This document shows positions 7,926-16,375 of a DNA stretch of 32,471 nt, piece by piece. The notes under the pieces were generated by a model. The model was not told where the DNA came from, did not search any database, and saw nothing but the letters and a program-made list of their open reading frames with translations. Location of the stretch: contig JAOMCO010000013.1 of NCBI GenBank assembly GCA_028345055.1, forward strand, positions 1 to 32,471, written 5' to 3'. The position numbers and the translations under genes are program-made. This stretch comes from Candidatus Thioglobus sp. GTDB lineage: Bacteria; Pseudomonadota; Gammaproteobacteria; PS1; Pseudothioglobaceae. Every line of letters begins with the position of its first letter. Position 1 is the first letter of the stretch.

Positions 7926-9268
7926 TCAAAAAGGGCATCAACAAAATCTTTTGCATTAAACGGCTTTAAATCTTCAATTCCCTCACCAACACCAATAAAA
8001 CGAATAGGTAATTTGAGGGAATCTGATATTGAAAATAAAACACCACCCTTTGCTGTTCCATCAAGCTTTGTTATGGCTAAACCTGATAAGCTAATAGATT
8101 TATGAAATTCATTGGCTTGTTGAACGGCATTTTGGCCTGAACCACCATCAATAACAAGAAGTGTTTCATGGGGGGCATCCTCATTATGTTTCTTAAGAAC
8201 TCTTTTTATTTTTTCGAGTTCTTGCATAAGATTATCCTGAGTATGAAGTCTTCCAGCAGTATCAGCAATTAAAATATCAATTTTCTTGGCTATAGCTGAT
8301 TGGTATGCATCATAAACCACTGAGGCAGCGTCGGCTCCAGTTTTTTGAGCTATCACAGGTATATCATTCCTCTCACCCCAGACCTGAAGTTGCTCTACTG
8401 CAGCAGCTCTAAAGGTGTCTCCAGCTGCAAGCATGACAGTTTTACCATCACTCTGAAATAATTTTGCAAGCTTACCAATTGTAGTTGTTTTTCCAGCACC
8501 ATTAATCCCAACTACAAGAATGACAAAAGGCATTTCAGGACTAGGCTCTAGATGATTTTCAGCAATTAGAAGTGATTCCAATTCAATCTTGATGAGTTGA
8601 TATAAACTATCTTCATTTTTAAGTTCTTTCCTAGAGGCTTTTTGTCTAACACTTTCGATGACTTTATCAGTAGTTTGTATACCTATATCTGAACTGATTA
8701 AAAGAACTTCTAATTCCTCAATAAGATCATCATCAATTTTCTTTTTACCAATAATTAGTGATGTGAGTCCATCACCAAGCTTTTGTTTTGATTTAAAAAG
8801 CCTATCCTTGAGAGAGGGCTTCTTTTTTTCTTCTTCAGTTTTACGCTGCTCTTCTTCTAACCTAAGCTTTTCTTCAGCTTGCTTAGCCGCCTCTTTAGCA
8901 AGTATTTCAGCTTCTTCAGCCTTTTTAACTTTTTCTTCTTCAGTTTTACGCTGCTCTTCTTCTAACCTAAGCTTTTCTTCAGCTTGCTTAGCCGCCTCTT
9001 TAGCAAGTATTTCAGCTTCTTCAGCCTTTTTAACTCTTTCTTCTTCAGCTTTTAAAGCAAGTTTTTCTGCCTCCTTAAGTGCTTCATCTTTTACCTTAAG
9101 GTCCTCCTTTATTCTTTTCTCTGCAGCTTCTGAAGCCTTTAACTCTTCAATTTTTGCTTGATTTTCAGCATCAGCAAGCTTTTTTTTTGATTTAAAAAGC
9201 CTATCCTTAAGAGAGGGTTTGTTTTTAACTTCTTCAGATTTTTTATTTTTTTTAAAAAAATTCAGCAT
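7922..9268 (-). CDS. ftsY: Signal recognition particle receptor FtsY
   Basis: GTPase that docks SRP-ribosome complexes at the inner membrane. The 448 residues split into a charged Lys/Glu-rich A domain (1-148), an N helical domain (about 150-240) and the GTPase domain. P-loop GINGAGKTT is at 254-262, then DTFRAAAVEQL, DTAGR (336-340), TKLD (400-403) and AKGG. The A domain contains two identical 35-residue units beginning VKKAEEAEILAKEA (at about 79 and 114). It is also bracketed by two copies of KPSLKDRLFKSK (17-28 and 150-161). The motif normally DATTGQNA reads DGGSGQNA here (374-381). It is convergent with the hemC operon, with overlapping stops. Confidence 0.96.
   Translation of the reverse strand: MLNFFKKNKKSEEVKNKPSLKDRLFKSKKKLADAENQAKIEELKASEAAEKRIKEDLKVKDEALKEAEKLALKAEEERVKKAEEAEILAKEAAKQAEEKLRLEEEQRKTEEEKVKKAEEAEILAKEAAKQAEEKLRLEEEQRKTEEEKKKPSLKDRLFKSKQKLGDGLTSLIIGKKKIDDDLIEELEVLLISSDIGIQTTDKVIESVRQKASRKELKNEDSLYQLIKIELESLLIAENHLEPSPEMPFVILVVGINGAGKTTTIGKLAKLFQSDGKTVMLAAGDTFRAAAVEQLQVWGERNDIPVIAQKTGADAASVVYDAYQSAIAKKIDILIADTAGRLHTQDNLMQELEKIKRVLKKHNEDAPHETLLVIDGGSGQNAVQQANEFHKSISLSGLAITKLDGTAKGGVLFSISDSLKLPIRFIGVGEGIEDLKPFNAKDFVDALFD
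8786..9217 (-). repeat. Dispersed 33-bp direct repeat bracketing the ftsY A domain
   Basis: 8786-8818 and 9185-9217 are identical except for one base (8810 versus 9209) and lie 399 bases (133 codons) apart in the same frame. Both encode the KPSLKDRLFKSK segment. One copy sits at the very start of the A domain and the other at the A/N domain boundary, so the whole acidic region is an insertion-like block between two copies of the membrane-proximal helix motif. Confidence 0.85.
8825..9035 (-). repeat. Tandem 105-bp duplication inside the ftsY A domain
   Basis: The segment beginning at 8825 is repeated with an offset of exactly 105 bases. Bases 8825-8930 match 8930-9035 without a mismatch, and after one mismatch the match continues for about 12 more bases. 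The unit is 35 codons, keeps the frame and encodes a charged helical repeat. Perfect identity at the DNA level points to a recent in-frame duplication or ongoing repeat homogenisation. Confidence 0.9.
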
Positions 9269-9415
9269 TAAGTTTGTAGATTATTTTTTGAATTCAAATT
9301 TTACTATGCGGTAAGACATCAGATATATAAGTCGTTAATAAAAAAAGATTAAGCTTGAATAATAAACATAAAAACACAGCAAAACGGTATTATGTTTTTA
9401 TTTTTTTGAATAATT

Positions 9416-9841
9416 ATGCTTTGGGTTAAGGCAATACATTTATTTGCAATGGTTTCATGGATGGCTGGGATGTTTTACTTGCCAAGGCTATTTGTTTATC
9501 ATTCCATGGCAGAAGATGAAATTAGTATAGAGCGATTCAAGATTATGGAGAGAAAGCTTTATAACGGTATCATGATGCCTAGTTTTATTCTTACAACTGT
9601 TTTAGGTTTTTGGATGATGCAGAGTTATGCATGGGAGGTTTATAGCGGTATGTATTGGCTTAAGGCAAAACTATTTCTTGTGTCTATTCTTATAGCCTAT
9701 CACTTTTACTGCGGGCATTTATTGAAAGTTTTTGCAGAGGATAGAAACTTCAAGTCTCATGTCTTTTTTAGGTGGTTTAATGAGTTTCCAGTAATTATAT
9801 TAATTGGAATTATTATTCTCGCAGTTGTTAAGCCATTTTAA
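9416..9841 (+). CDS. hemJ: Protoporphyrinogen oxidase HemJ (CopD/UPF0093 family membrane protein)
   Basis: Inner-membrane enzyme converting protoporphyrinogen IX to protoporphyrin IX, the hemJ-type alternative to hemG/hemY. The 141 residues form four hydrophobic segments (about 1-20, 52-70, 84-102, 121-140). Family marks are the early His8 in KAIHLFAMVSWMAGMFYLPR, the FVYH segment ending at His29, and WLKAKLF (81-87) with conserved lysines. The ATG at 9416 gives the usual N-terminus although no strong Shine-Dalgarno is visible. The hemC gene lies only 1.8 kb away, so two heme steps are in this region. It precedes a dioxygenase gene by 8 bases, probably one transcript. Confidence 0.88.
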   Translation: MLWVKAIHLFAMVSWMAGMFYLPRLFVYHSMAEDEISIERFKIMERKLYNGIMMPSFILTTVLGFWMMQSYAWEVYSGMYWLKAKLFLVSILIAYHFYCGHLLKVFAEDRNFKSHVFFRWFNEFPVIILIGIIILAVVKPF

Positions 9842-9849
9842 GATTAGAT

Positions 9850-10506
9850 ATGAGTATTTCAGAAGATACAAAAGAATTAAATTCGTATATTAATGAGAGA
9901 GTTGATATTGACTCTGTTGCCTCTTTTAAGGGCAATGAACATATCGTAAAACTAAAGCTTAAATTTGATATTGAGAAAATAAGAAAGGCTCTAGACACCA
10001 TTAAAGCTGGTTCAGAGTTTAAGACTGCTGCATCTGGTTTTCATGCTCTAGCAATGACTCAAAGAAAAAATAGTTCTGCTCAGTCTGATGAAGATTTAGT
10101 GGGGCGATACTACACTCGAACTGATGAAAGCTATCAAGAGACTGCTATGGATGAATTGGTGGATGAGGCATCCTTCTGTGAGCTTGTTGATATATTCAAG
10201 GGTACATATTTTGAAACAATATACACTGAGCTAACTGATCGATATCCAATTGGTAGGGTCCGTATTCTTGAAAAAGATAGCTTTAACTGCAACTCTTGGC
10301 ATAGGGATCCAGAGCCAAGGCTACACATTCCAATTTACACCAATCCCGGCTCACTATTCATAGTGAACCATCATTGCACTCACCTTCCAGCAGATGGATC
10401 TGTATACTTTACTGATACGCGTGGCTACCATACTGCGCTTAATGGAGGATATAAACCCAGAACTCATCTAGTAGCAACATTGGCCTATCCTGAGTATAAG
10501 CCCTAG
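9850..10506 (+). CDS. Aspartyl/asparaginyl beta-hydroxylase-like Fe(II)/2-oxoglutarate dioxygenase
   Basis: A 218-residue protein whose C-terminal half fits the Asp/Asn beta-hydroxylase fold. It shows an HxD iron-binding pair in NSWHRDPEPRLHIPI (His151, Asp153), a distal His194 in TRGYHTALNGG, and Arg204 in KPRTHLVATL as the probable 2-oxoglutarate anchor. This spacing and the HIPIYTNPG strand after HxD are typical of the family. No signal peptide or membrane segment is visible, so it is cytoplasmic. The N-terminal 100 residues are not recognisable. It lies 8 bases after hemJ and 12 before a threonine aldolase gene. The target (a free amino acid, peptide or protein) cannot be told. Confidence 0.7.
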   Translation: MSISEDTKELNSYINERVDIDSVASFKGNEHIVKLKLKFDIEKIRKALDTIKAGSEFKTAASGFHALAMTQRKNSSAQSDEDLVGRYYTRTDESYQETAMDELVDEASFCELVDIFKGTYFETIYTELTDRYPIGRVRILEKDSFNCNSWHRDPEPRLHIPIYTNPGSLFIVNHHCTHLPADGSVYFTDTRGYHTALNGGYKPRTHLVATLAYPEYKP

Positions 10507-10518
10507 AATTTTATAGCT

Positions 10519-11580
10519 ATGAATCAATACAGTTCAAATACCAGTCATTCTCCAAAAATGCATTTAAAAAAGCTAATTGATTTTAGGAGTGATACTGTTA
10601 CTCTGCCTTCCAAGGAGATGCTTCAAAACATTCAAAATGCCACGCTTGGGGATGATGTCTATGGGGAAGATGGAGCGGTTAGCGAACTTCAAGACTATAC
10701 CGCAAAATTATTAGGTAAAGAGGCGGCACTTTTTTTCCCAAGCGGTACCCAGAGCAATCTAACTGCAATACTTTCTCATTGTCAGCGTGGTGATGAGGTT
10801 CTCATTGGAAAAAGTTACCACACCAATGTATACGAAGCAAGGGGCGCATCTGTTTTGGGGGGTGTTGGCATTTGCCCAATTGAAACATCAGACTCAGGAT
10901 CAATGAATATTGAAGACATGCTTGATCAAATCAAGGATGATGACCCACATTATGCTGTTACAAAATTACTTTGCCTTGAGAATACTTTCTCAGGAAGAGT
11001 TCAACCTCAAAGTGAACTTGATGAACTTGCAAAAGCTGCCCATAGTAACAATCTAAAGGTGCATTTGGATGGCGCCCGTCTTTTTAATGCACATATTCAC
11101 TCTGGACTTACAATGAAACAATTGACAAAGTCCTTTGATAGCGTATCAATATGCCTATCAAAGGGCTTAGGGTCTCCGGTGGGGTCATTGCTAGTTGCAG
11201 ATAAGCCTACTATTAATAGAGCTCATCGGCTCAGAAAAATGCTTGGAGGAGGGATGAGACAGGTAGGTGTTATTGCTTCTTGCGGCATGTACGCTCTAGA
11301 AAATAATATTCAAAGGCTTCAAGTGGATCATGATAATGCCAAACTTCTTGCGAGTGGGCTTGCGTCAATAGAAGAGCTTTCAATAGAGTTTTCTGAAAGT
11401 CAAACAAATATGGTTTTTGTCAATTGCCCAGATTCTCACAGAGTGGGATTAGAAAAATTTTTATTTGAAAAAGAAATAATAGTATCAAATCTTGAACGAG
11501 GAAGACTTGTATGCCACCTTGGCATAGAAGAGAAAGATATATTATTTGTTATTGATACTTTTAAAGATTATTTTAAATAG
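10519..11580 (+). CDS. ltaE: Low-specificity L-threonine aldolase
   Basis: PLP enzyme cleaving L-threonine/allo-threonine to glycine and acetaldehyde, or related beta-hydroxy amino acids. The 353 residues show the N-terminal signature DFRSDTVTLP (21-30), GDDVYGEDG, the cofactor-stacking region FFPSGTQSN, HLDGARLFNA with Asp184, and the PLP lysine 215 in CLSKGLGSPVGS. The start at 10519 leaves a 20-residue leader before the conserved core. The internal ATG at 10558 would give the more usual short N-terminus and cannot be excluded. It follows a putative amino-acid hydroxylase by 12 bases. A link through beta-hydroxy amino acids is possible but only inferred. Confidence 0.9.
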   Translation: MNQYSSNTSHSPKMHLKKLIDFRSDTVTLPSKEMLQNIQNATLGDDVYGEDGAVSELQDYTAKLLGKEAALFFPSGTQSNLTAILSHCQRGDEVLIGKSYHTNVYEARGASVLGGVGICPIETSDSGSMNIEDMLDQIKDDDPHYAVTKLLCLENTFSGRVQPQSELDELAKAAHSNNLKVHLDGARLFNAHIHSGLTMKQLTKSFDSVSICLSKGLGSPVGSLLVADKPTINRAHRLRKMLGGGMRQVGVIASCGMYALENNIQRLQVDHDNAKLLASGLASIEELSIEFSESQTNMVFVNCPDSHRVGLEKFLFEKEIIVSNLERGRLVCHLGIEEKDILFVIDTFKDYFK

Positions 11581-11585
11581 CCAGT

Positions 11586-12356
11586 TTAACTAAGAACCTG
11601 ATCTAAAAATGCCTTTGTTCGATTATTTTTGGGGTTATTAAAGAATTCTTCTGGAGTGTTCTGTTCTACAATTTCACCTTCATCCATAAAGATTATTCTA
11701 TCAGCAACCTGTTTTGCAAAGCCCATTTCATGAGTGACACAAATCATCGTCATTCCACTTTCTGCGAGCTCAACCATCGTATCCAATACTTCAGAAACCA
11801 TTTCTGGATCAAGGGCAGAGGTAGGCTCATCAAAAAGCATTACTTTTGGTTGCATACATAAACTTCTTGCAATTGCAACACGTTGTTGTTGTCCACCAGA
11901 GAGTTGTTCAGGGTATTTATCAGCTTGTTCTGGAATCTTGACCTGTTTAAGTAATGCCATTGCTCTCTCTTTTGCTTCATTTTGATCAATTCCTCTGACC
12001 CAATTTGGCCCTGCCATGCAGTTTTCAAGAACAGTTAGGTGTGGGAATAAATTAAAACTTTGAAAGACCATACCAATATCTTGTCGAACAGTATCAATAT
12101 CTTTCATTCTTTCGTGAAGTTCAATACCAGTAACAGTTATTTGTCCTTCCTGATGGGCTTCTAATCGATTAAGGCATCTAATTAATGTAGATTTTCCAGA
12201 ACCAGATGGACCGCAAATGACAATTTTTTCTTTAAGTTTAATCTCTAAGTCAATATTTTTTAAAGCTTGAAAATCCTCATACCATTTACTTACACTTTTG
12301 AGAGATATTATTGGTTTATCTTCTGAATTTGTCTGCATTTTAATATTATTAGCCAT
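11586..12356 (-). CDS. Polar amino-acid ABC importer ATP-binding protein (GlnQ/AapP family)
   Basis: Cytoplasmic ATPase of a polar amino-acid importer, last gene of a three-gene minus-strand operon (binding protein, permease, ATPase). The 256 residues carry Walker [10 protein letters not shown] (49-57), Q-loop in [10 protein letters not shown], signature LSGGQ (152-156), Walker B MLFDEP (173-178), TSALDPEM and the switch His in [17 protein letters not shown] near the C-terminus is the usual ending of this family. It starts 2 bases after the permease stop. The exact amino acid is not predictable; glutamate, aspartate or general L-amino acid uptake is typical. Confidence 0.93.
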   Translation of the reverse strand: MANNIKMQTNSEDKPIISLKSVSKWYEDFQALKNIDLEIKLKEKIVICGPSGSGKSTLIRCLNRLEAHQEGQITVTGIELHERMKDIDTVRQDIGMVFQSFNLFPHLTVLENCMAGPNWVRGIDQNEAKERAMALLKQVKIPEQADKYPEQLSGGQQQRVAIARSLCMQPKVMLFDEPTSALDPEMVSEVLDTMVELAESGMTMICVTHEMGFAKQVADRIIFMDEGEIVEQNTPEEFFNNPKNNRTKAFLDQVLS

Positions 12357-12358
12357 AA

Positions 12359-13336
12359 TTAAGTCTTTTGTTGATATTTTCTCTCAATACGAGCTTGAAT
12401 CATTTCAAGTATGATTGTTAGAAGCCAATAAATCATTGCTGCTGTGAGTAACATTTCTAAATGATTAAAATCTTTTGCACCTAGTTTTTTAGCCAGGAAC
12501 ATAATCTCCCATATTCCAAGAACAGAAACTAATGAACTATCTTTAAGCATGGCAATGAATTGGTTACCAGTTGGTGGAATGATCAGTGGTATCGATTGTG
12601 GCAGGATAATTTTTCGAAGTATTAGGCCAAATGGAAAACCTAATGCTCTTGAAGCTTCCCATTGCCCCTTTGGTATGCTTTGGATTCCTGCACGAAAAAT
12701 TTCTGTCATGTAAGCACCATAACATAGTGAAAGCGCAGCAATTCCAGAAGGAATAGCATCAATCATGAATCCCAATTGAGGAAGACCCATATAGATTAAA
12801 TAAATTTGAAGTAGAAGAGGAAGCCCTCTAAATAAAGAGGTATAAAAACTTGCTATTGCATAGGCAAATCCATTATTTGAAAGTTTCGCAATAGCTCCAA
12901 CAATTGCTATAGCAGTGGCGATTAAAATCGATACTGCTGAAATATAAATTGTCGTGAAAAGACCTTTAGAAATCATAAGACCAATTTTGCTTGGCTGGCC
13001 AGAAAAAATATACGCTATCTCAAGGTCAAAAGAATATGCGAAGGCTAAAAAGAGCAAAAACAACTCTATCCATACAATTAATATTTGAATTTTTAATCTA
13101 GCAAAACTGATTAATAATAAATTTGCAACAAATAATATTGTAAGGACAAATGAAACTGCTAAACGTCCAAAAAAGCCACTTTTTTCAGGGTTTCCAATGA
13201 CTGGACTAAGGAACTCACCAAAAATGGTATTGGTGAAATTAAAGGTAAAAAAAATCGCCAATACCGCTATTGAAAGACCGAAAAGGAAAGCCGGCTTATG
13301 CAGCGCCTTATCTTCAACAACGGTATCGACGAACAT
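12359..13336 (-). CDS. Polar amino-acid ABC importer permease (HisM/AapM type, extended N-terminus)
   Basis: Inner-membrane permease, 325 residues, about 100 more than simple GlnP/HisM proteins. The N-terminal third contributes two to three additional membrane spans (about 18-36, 57-77, 84-104), as in AapM/BztC-type permeases. The conserved transport domain follows: [36 protein letters not shown] and the ATPase-contacting EAA loop [22 protein letters not shown]. Only one permease gene is present, so a homodimer is expected. It lies between the binding-protein gene (46-base gap) and the ATPase gene (2-base gap). Confidence 0.9.
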   Translation of the reverse strand: MFVDTVVEDKALHKPAFLFGLSIAVLAIFFTFNFTNTIFGEFLSPVIGNPEKSGFFGRLAVSFVLTILFVANLLLISFARLKIQILIVWIELFLLFLAFAYSFDLEIAYIFSGQPSKIGLMISKGLFTTIYISAVSILIATAIAIVGAIAKLSNNGFAYAIASFYTSLFRGLPLLLQIYLIYMGLPQLGFMIDAIPSGIAALSLCYGAYMTEIFRAGIQSIPKGQWEASRALGFPFGLILRKIILPQSIPLIIPPTGNQFIAMLKDSSLVSVLGIWEIMFLAKKLGAKDFNHLEMLLTAAMIYWLLTIILEMIQARIERKYQQKT

Positions 13337-13382
13337 ACCTTTTTCTAAAAATTAAGTAAAACTTATATATTTACTATTAATC

Positions 13383-14240
13383 TTAGTAAGCAACTGTGTA
13401 ATCGTTAGAGCTACCATCTGCATTTTTAAACCACTTCATAGACAAAGATGTCAGCGTGTAGTCTTTTTGCATTTCAAGAATAATTCTAGCGATTTCTGCG
13501 TCTAACTCAGCATCACTATTGCCCTTATCAGTCGCAACTGAAAGAGGCTCATAGAAAGCAGGATCACCTAAGAACTTAATAGGATAGCCATCTTCTATAG
13601 CACCTTGAATCATTGGAACAGAATCAATAATACCATCATTACGAACGCCTGCACCTAGACGAGTATCATCAAGACATGTATGGCCATCAGCAAGAGCAGT
13701 AATAGTTCCTGGTGTAACTTTATATGTAAATGCAGGTGCATTAAGCATATCTAAACTTCCTTCAAGATACATTTCCCAGGTTGAAGATGCTGTAGTGCAT
13801 ATATTCTTACCATTTAAACCAGCCAAAGTAGTGACAGGTGAATCAGTGTGAACTGCAAAGGCTGCTGGAGTGTAATAATATACTGCTGGAAAGTTTAAAA
13901 CTTTAGAGCGACCTTCTGTTGGAGTCATTGATCCAACAGAAACATCCCAACGCATATTCCAGTTACCTGCTGTAATAACGCCCCAGTCAGGTGTAATGAA
14001 GCGAGCTTCAACGCCCATACGCTTTGCAATCTCTCTGCCAACGTCAACGTCAAATCCTTCCATCTCACCAGCATCATTAATATATGAGAATGGTGCCCAG
14101 TTTGCATCAGTAGCAATCATTAATTCGTTGTTATTTTTAATGTAATCATAAACCACGCCTGCTTGAGCAGTCATGCCTATTGATAATAGTAATGCTGTAA
14201 AAGCAATTGACGACTTTTTAAAGCCTAACTTAATACTCAT
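13383..14240 (-). CDS. Periplasmic amino-acid-binding protein (SBP family 3)
   Basis: Periplasmic receptor of the downstream permease and ATPase, 285 residues. An N-terminal signal peptide (K-rich start, hydrophobic core, cleavage probably after AQA at about residue 27) precedes the family 3 fold: LMIATDANWAPFSYI, GFDVDVGREIAKRMG and GSMTPTEGRSKVLNF. A cysteine pair (in KNICTT and GHTCLD) may form a disulfide. A good ribosome binding site (GGAG) stands before the ATG, stronger than those of the two downstream genes, as usual for binding proteins made in excess. The ligand-binding residues differ somewhat from GlnH/HisJ, so I give no ligand. Confidence 0.92.
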   Translation of the reverse strand: MSIKLGFKKSSIAFTALLLSIGMTAQAGVVYDYIKNNNELMIATDANWAPFSYINDAGEMEGFDVDVGREIAKRMGVEARFITPDWGVITAGNWNMRWDVSVGSMTPTEGRSKVLNFPAVYYYTPAAFAVHTDSPVTTLAGLNGKNICTTASSTWEMYLEGSLDMLNAPAFTYKVTPGTITALADGHTCLDDTRLGAGVRNDGIIDSVPMIQGAIEDGYPIKFLGDPAFYEPLSVATDKGNSDAELDAEIARIILEMQKDYTLTSLSMKWFKNADGSSNDYTVAY

Positions 14241-14346
14241 TTATCTCTCCTTTATATGTTTAAGAATTTATGAACCTACAATTGTACACATATTTTGAAA
14301 TGAAACCAGTCATCAAAACAGATTAAATTGTAAAAATAACTTGTCT

Positions 14347-15246
14347 TTAAGCTTTAAAAATGCCTGTTGAAAGATAGCGATCTCCACGATCACAGATAAT
14401 AGTCACAATGACAGCATTATCAACCTGTTTTGAAAGTTCAATCGCTGATGCCACAGCACCTCCAGCTGATATTCCAGAAAAAATACCTTCATGGACTGCT
14501 AAATCTCTTGCAGTCTGTTCAGCACTTGATTGAGATACATCCATAATTCTATCGACCCGAGTTGAATCAAAAATTGTTGGAAGATATCCCTCTGGCCAGC
14601 GCCTGATTCCTGGAATATGAGATTCTCCATCAGGCTGAATTCCAATAATTTGAACTGATGGTTTCTTTTTCTTTAAATATTTTGATACGCCCATTATTGT
14701 TCCTGTTGTTCCCATAGAGCTTACAAAATGAGTAATCTCACCATTAGTGTCCTTCCATATTTCTTTAGCAGTTGAGGAAGCATGAGCATCTGGATTATCT
14801 TGATTAGCAAATTGATTCAGCTGAAGACCTTTTCCTTCCTTGCTCATTTGATTGGCTAAATCCCTTGCACCTTCCATTCCAAGCTCTTTAGAGACAATGA
14901 TTAATTCAGCTCCATAGGCCGTCATAGCATCTTTTCTTTCTTGGGATAAGTTCTCTTGCATAATTAGAGTCATCTTATAGCCCTTAATCGCTGCGACCAT
15001 TGCAAGTGCAATACCGGTGTTGCCACTCGTTGCTTCAATCAGATTATCTCCTGGTTTAATTTCTCCTCTTTTTTCAGCTTGAGTAATCATATTAAGCGCT
15101 GCACGATCTTTAACTGAGCCAGCAGGATTATCACCCTCTAGTTTTCCAAGGATAATATTTGACGGATTAGGATTTAATCGTTGAAGGCGAACTAATTGAG
15201 TTCCTCCAATGCATTGATCAATTGTTTTGTATCGCTGGTTATTCAT
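14347..15246 (-). CDS. cysM: Cysteine synthase B
   Basis: PLP enzyme making cysteine from O-acetylserine and sulfide (or thiosulfate for the B type). The 299 residues show the PLP-lysine motif NPAGSVKDRAA with Lys46, the substrate loop EATSGNTGIALA, and SSMGTTGTIMGVS for the cofactor phosphate. The C-terminal ICDRGDRYLSTGIF is the CysM-type ending. Size and the EGDNPAGSVKDR variant favour CysM over CysK. It is on the same strand as thrC and hom, 43 bases after thrC, and could be the third gene of that operon. Confidence 0.93.
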   Translation of the reverse strand: MNNQRYKTIDQCIGGTQLVRLQRLNPNPSNIILGKLEGDNPAGSVKDRAALNMITQAEKRGEIKPGDNLIEATSGNTGIALAMVAAIKGYKMTLIMQENLSQERKDAMTAYGAELIIVSKELGMEGARDLANQMSKEGKGLQLNQFANQDNPDAHASSTAKEIWKDTNGEITHFVSSMGTTGTIMGVSKYLKKKKPSVQIIGIQPDGESHIPGIRRWPEGYLPTIFDSTRVDRIMDVSQSSAEQTARDLAVHEGIFSGISAGGAVASAIELSKQVDNAVIVTIICDRGDRYLSTGIFKA

Positions 15247-15289
15247 AAATCGTTAGATATTATCATAAACTTTTATAGCCAGCAAAAAA

Positions 15290-16357
15290 CTACATATTGT
15301 CTAGGATAGCTTTTTTAACCTCTTCTAGAGTTGGGTTGACATTAATCATTGCACCAGTATCACATTGAGATATAGCTGTATCTGGGTCTTTAAGTCCATG
15401 ACCTGTTAGTGTACAAACAACGCTTGAGTTGTCAGGTATTTTTCCAGATTGGATGTCCTTTAAAGCTCCAGCAACTGAGATTGCAGAGGCAGGTTCGCAG
15501 AAAATACCCTCTTTCTCAGTCAATAATTTTTGCGTTGAGAGGATCTCCTTATCGGAAAAGCAGTCAAACCAGCCATTTGAATCTTTACTAAGCTTTAATG
15601 CTTTATCCCAGCTTTGTGGATTTCCAATTCTTATAGCAGTCGCTAATGTTTCGGGTTTTTTGACTCTTGAACCTTTTATAAACGGAGCTGCACCTTCAGC
15701 TTGATAACCAAGCATTATTGGCTTAGAGGATGCTTTTCCAGCTTCAAAGTATTCTGTATAGCCCATCCAGTGTGCAGTTATGTTTCCTGCATTGCCAACA
15801 GGAAGGCAGTGATAATCTGGCGCATGTCCAAGCTCTTCAATGATCTCAAATGCTGCCGTTTTTTGACCTTGAAGTCTAAACGGATTGATTGAGTTAACAA
15901 TTGAGACTGGCGCAAATTCAGCTACCTCTTTGACAAGCTGCATTCCATCATCAAAGTTACCCTTAATCTGGATAATTGTTGAGCCATGTATCATAGCCTG
16001 TGCAAGCTTTCCTAAGGCAATTTTTCCTTCGGGTATAACTACAAAAGCTTTGATGCCTGCTCTTGCAGCATAAGCAGCAGCAGCAGCAGAAGTGTTACCA
16101 GTGGAGGCGCAAATAATCGCTTTAGAGCCACTCTCAACAGCCTTTGTAACAGCCATAGTCATTCCACGATCCTTAAAAGATCCTGTAGGGTTAAGACCTT
16201 CATACTTTATATAGAGTTCAACCTGCGTTCCCATTTCACAAGGAATATTTTCAAGTCTAATTAAAGGTGTATTACCTTCACCGAGGCTTATAAGGCGGGT
16301 TTTATCACCAACTGGGAGCCTATCTCTATATTTCTCAATCAATCCCGTATATCTCAT
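15290..16357 (-). CDS. thrC: Threonine synthase
   Basis: Converts O-phosphohomoserine to threonine with PLP. The 355-residue length matches the short (class II, non-E. coli) type. The PLP lysine is Lys62 in LNPTGSFKDRGMT. Other marks are STGNTSAAAAAYAARAG, the glycine-rich phosphate site LPVGNAGNITAHW and ICASTGN. The C-terminal region EPASAISVAG and LTGHGLKDP is typical. It follows hom by 18 bases, forming the usual hom-thrC pair. The thrB kinase is not in this window. Confidence 0.96.
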   Translation of the reverse strand: MRYTGLIEKYRDRLPVGDKTRLISLGEGNTPLIRLENIPCEMGTQVELYIKYEGLNPTGSFKDRGMTMAVTKAVESGSKAIICASTGNTSAAAAAYAARAGIKAFVVIPEGKIALGKLAQAMIHGSTIIQIKGNFDDGMQLVKEVAEFAPVSIVNSINPFRLQGQKTAAFEIIEELGHAPDYHCLPVGNAGNITAHWMGYTEYFEAGKASSKPIMLGYQAEGAAPFIKGSRVKKPETLATAIRIGNPQSWDKALKLSKDSNGWFDCFSDKEILSTQKLLTEKEGIFCEPASAISVAGALKDIQSGKIPDNSSVVCTLTGHGLKDPDTAISQCDTGAMINVNPTLEEVKKAILDNM

Positions 16358-16375
16358 ATTTACCCTCTAATAAAC

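Noticed and set aside
8825-9035. Direct repeats read as a possible CRISPR or mobile-element signature
   Set aside because: There are no spacers or terminal repeats; the units are coding, in frame and contiguous within ftsY.
8658-9161. A 167-codon open frame on the plus strand opposite ftsY
   Set aside because: It is the antisense of the repetitive Lys/Glu-rich A domain, giving a low-complexity Ser/Phe-rich product, and lacks any recognisable motif or ribosome site.
13355-13375. A 6-base inverted repeat between the amino-acid binding protein and permease genes
   Set aside because: It is short, AT-only and lacks a U-run, so not above chance.
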